The notes beneath the pieces were generated by a model. It was not told where the DNA came from. It saw only the letters and a list, made by a program, of their open reading frames with translations, and searched no databases. Shown piece after piece: positions 62,259 to 64,000 of a DNA stretch of 64,000 nt. The DNA is from Halobacteriovorax sp. (GTDB lineage: Bacteria > Bdellovibrionota > Bacteriovoracia > Bacteriovoracales > Bacteriovoracaceae), in contig PBCC01000080.1 in the NCBI GenBank assembly GCA_002716825.1, positions 1 to 64,000 of the forward strand, read 5' to 3'. Position numbers and translations under genes: made by a program. Position 1 is the stretch's first letter. Each line of letters begins with the position of its first letter.

Positions 62259-64000
62259 TTATGAGAACAACGTCAAAAAATCCGAACTACTTAGTCCTTT
62301 CAAGAACCCTTTATCCGATTCTTCAACCAGCGCGGCCAGTTCGCGTTTTGATTTTTGCAGCTCAAGTACGCGCTCTTCGACGGTGTCTCTCGTCACAAGG
62401 CGATAGACGAACACTGGGTCTTCTTGGCCGATGCGGTGGATACGATCAATCGCTTGGTTTTCAACCGCAGGGTTCCACCACGGATCGAGAATAAAGCAAT
62501 AGCTGGCTTCTGTGAGGTTTAATCCGGTGCCGCCGGCCTTAAGGGAAATCAAAAAGGCTGTTTTGGTGGGGTTCGTTTTAAAAACATTAATGGCGCTGTC
62601 GCGATCGCGGGTTTGACCATCCAGATAGGAGTAATCAATGCCAGCTTTAACTAGTCTCTCTTTAACTAGCGCTAAAAATTGTGTGAACTGCGAGAAGACC
62701 AAAGCCTTTTTGCCAGCCGCTTGTATGCCGATAAGTTGTTCCACCAGAGCATCAAGCTTAGTCGAGCCAAGTTCAGTGGTGGGGCTTAGAAGTTTTGGGT
62801 GACAAGCAAATTGTCTAAGTCGAAGAAGTCCTTCAAGCACATGAAAGTCGGTTTTCTTTTTACCGGCCAGCTCTTTTTGATAGTAGCGGCGAAGCATTTC
62901 GTATTCTTGCTTTTCTTCCACTCCAAAATCACACCAAAGCAGACTTTCTGTTTTTGGTGGAAGATCTTTAAGCACCTGAGCTTTCGTGCGTCTTAGGATA
63001 AACGGCCTAAGACCTCTAAGGATTAAATCTCTGGCATCTTCGTTTTCTTGGCTTGGCCCAAATTGCGCCAGCTTAGCTATAGACATCCCCGGGACCAAGA
63101 ATCTAAAAATAGAAAAGAGCTCACCCAGGTGATTTTCAATCGGCGTACCAGTCAGTGCTAGACGAATTGGCACTTTACTGGAAACCACGCACGCGGCCTT
63201 AGCAGTTTGACCATGCACATTTTTAATGGCCTGAGCTTCATCGAGAATCATGCCATCCCAATTAACCGCCTTAAGCTTATCCACATCGCGACGAAGTACT
63301 CCATAAGTACAAAAAACCAGATCGACCACATCGACGCGCTCAAGTAGCTTTTCGCGATTAGCTCCCTCATAGCGCATCAGTTGTAAGTGGGGCGCAAACT
63401 TAGCCGCTTCTCGCTCCCAGTTTGAAACCAAGGTTTTTGGTAGCACGATCAGCACCGGTCCAAGATGCTTGGATTTTCTGCGAGTCAAATAGGCCAGGAC
63501 CTGAACCGTTTTACCAAGACCCATGTCATCGGCGAGTAATCCGCCGGTGCCAAGTCCTTCAATGAAATTCATCCATGAAAGACCAAGGCGTTGATAAGGG
63601 CGAAGTTCGCCGGCAAACTTTTTAGGCGTGGCCAGAAGCTTTAGCCCACCCGAGCCTTTGAAGTTTTGTACAATTTTTTTATATTCAGAATCTTTTTCTA
63701 GATCAAACTCAGCAAAAAGATTTTCGAGTACTAATGCCTGTGAAGTGGGAAAGCGCATGCCTGGTCCCTTAGGGTTTCCAAGCTCGGCCAAGATCTTAGC
63801 GCGCTTAAGCCATTTCTCAGGCAGCAATCCAAGCGTGCCGTTTTCAAGCACGACAAAATGCTTGTGCTCATCACTGCGGTGTAAAATATCGGGCGGACCT
63901 AGTACCTGATCACCATATTTAATCGGCGCATCTAAATCAAACCAATCATTATGTGTTCGAACAGATGCTTTCATCGCCACGCCGGCAACCACTGGCTTGC
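62259..64000 (-). CDS. SNF2-family DEAD-like helicase, C-terminal part, cut by window edge
   Basis: The frame is open to the right edge, so the N-terminus is missing; at least 577 residues are seen. Helicase motifs are complete: I LLADDMGLGKTVQVL, II ILDEAQAIKN, III LALTGTPIEN, the linker RPFILRRTKAQVL, IV VFSQFTQFLALV, V SLKAGGTGLNLTEA and VI DRIHRIGQEDPVFVYRLV. Such bacterial SWI2/SNF2 proteins remodel RNA polymerase-DNA or protein-DNA complexes (RapA/HepA type or larger). The upstream region LGPPDILHRSDEHK belongs to the pre-helicase domain. An apparent GTG at 63992 is not the real start. Confidence 0.9.
   Translation of the reverse strand, partial: KPVVAGVAMKASVRTHNDWFDLDAPIKYGDQVLGPPDILHRSDEHKHFVVLENGTLGLLPEKWLKRAKILAELGNPKGPGMRFPTSQALVLENLFAEFDLEKDSEYKKIVQNFKGSGGLKLLATPKKFAGELRPYQRLGLSWMNFIEGLGTGGLLADDMGLGKTVQVLAYLTRRKSKHLGPVLIVLPKTLVSNWEREAAKFAPHLQLMRYEGANREKLLERVDVVDLVFCTYGVLRRDVDKLKAVNWDGMILDEAQAIKNVHGQTAKAACVVSSKVPIRLALTGTPIENHLGELFSIFRFLVPGMSIAKLAQFGPSQENEDARDLILRGLRPFILRRTKAQVLKDLPPKTESLLWCDFGVEEKQEYEMLRRYYQKELAGKKKTDFHVLEGLLRLRQFACHPKLLSPTTELGSTKLDALVEQLIGIQAAGKKALVFSQFTQFLALVKERLVKAGIDYSYLDGQTRDRDSAINVFKTNPTKTAFLISLKAGGTGLNLTEASYCFILDPWWNPAVENQAIDRIHRIGQEDPVFVYRLVTRDTVEERVLELQKSKRELAALVEESDKGFLKGLSSSDFLTLFS

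Noticed and set aside
62259-64000. GTG at 63992 as the start of a 577-residue helicase
   Set aside because: The frame stays open to the window edge and lacks the usual N-terminal domain, so the gene starts outside.
1-64000. Insertion sequences, tRNA genes, rRNA genes, CRISPR arrays, prophage
   Set aside because: Looked for transposase-like frames, cloverleaf/CCA ends, spaced repeats and phage structural genes; none found by eye.

Overview
This window is bacterial chromosomal DNA with low to moderate GC. It is packed almost wall to wall with genes, and no intergenic stretch exceeds about 300 bases. The flanks hold housekeeping genes: metF/metH at the left edge and a SNF2-type helicase at the right edge. 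The gene content (a hybrid kinase with a 7TM-DISM-like sensor, many TTG/GTG starts, TerC, lipoproteins, Leptospira-like surface-polysaccharide families) would fit a Bdellovibrionota/Bacteriovoracales-like Gram-negative. That placement is an inference; no rRNA, tRNA or other marker is present to settle it. I saw no insertion sequence, CRISPR array, phage gene or RNA gene.

Layout. 1-9 kb: metH (partial), metF, a GT4 glycosyltransferase, galE, a CheY-like regulator, an aldose-1-epimerase homologue, TerC and two lipoproteins. 8.8-9.4 kb: a small toxin-antitoxin-like pair with a perfect inverted repeat upstream. 9.5-38 kb: polysaccharide locus A. It holds GDP-fucose genes (fcl/gmd), a PglK-like ABC transporter, homologues of all six steps of CMP-pseudaminic acid synthesis, sugar-remodelling enzymes (formyltransferase, PIG-L deacetylase, methyltransferases, aldo/keto reductase), a tightly overlapped six-gene minus-strand operon headed by a radical SAM/SPASM enzyme, glycosyltransferases, a short PglC-type phosphoglycosyltransferase and a CapD/PglF-type dehydratase. 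39.9-58 kb: polysaccharide locus B. It holds an O-antigen ligase-like protein, CDP-3,6-dideoxyhexose genes (rfbG, a reductase/epimerase, rfbH, rfbF), a split transketolase, a GtrB-like GT2, a GT-C-like membrane protein, a Wzy-like polymerase, a WbaP-type initiating transferase, a GT10 fucosyltransferase, a Wzx flippase and further transferases. 58-62 kb: two orphan antitoxin-like DNA-binding proteins, a branched inverted repeat, a hybrid histidine kinase and a cyclase-family hydrolase. The window ends inside a SNF2 helicase gene.

How the genes work together. Locus A can in principle make CMP-pseudaminic acid: PseB at 31.8 kb, PseC as the C-terminal half of a fusion at 13.3 kb, PseH at 20.3 kb, PseG at 19.3 kb, PseI at 22.1 kb, and an SpsF/PseF-type cytidylyltransferase as the N-terminal half of a second fusion at 17.2 kb. 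The fusion partners (an RmlD-like SDR and a glutamate-1-semialdehyde-type aminotransferase), together with the formyltransferase, deacetylase, reductase and methyltransferases, suggest a non-standard nonulosonate or an additional amino sugar. Locus B makes CDP-activated deoxysugars. The split transketolase beside it suggests a branched-chain sugar of yersiniose type, which is inference. GDP-fucose made at 9.5-11.6 kb could be used by the GT10 enzyme at 53.6 kb, tying the two loci together.

The most unusual features are the two bifunctional nonulosonate enzymes, the six-gene radical SAM operon with a polysialyltransferase-like member, the RfbFGH-plus-transketolase combination that lacks the usual RfbI reductase, and the repeated strand switching, with convergent genes that overlap or abut at their stop codons.
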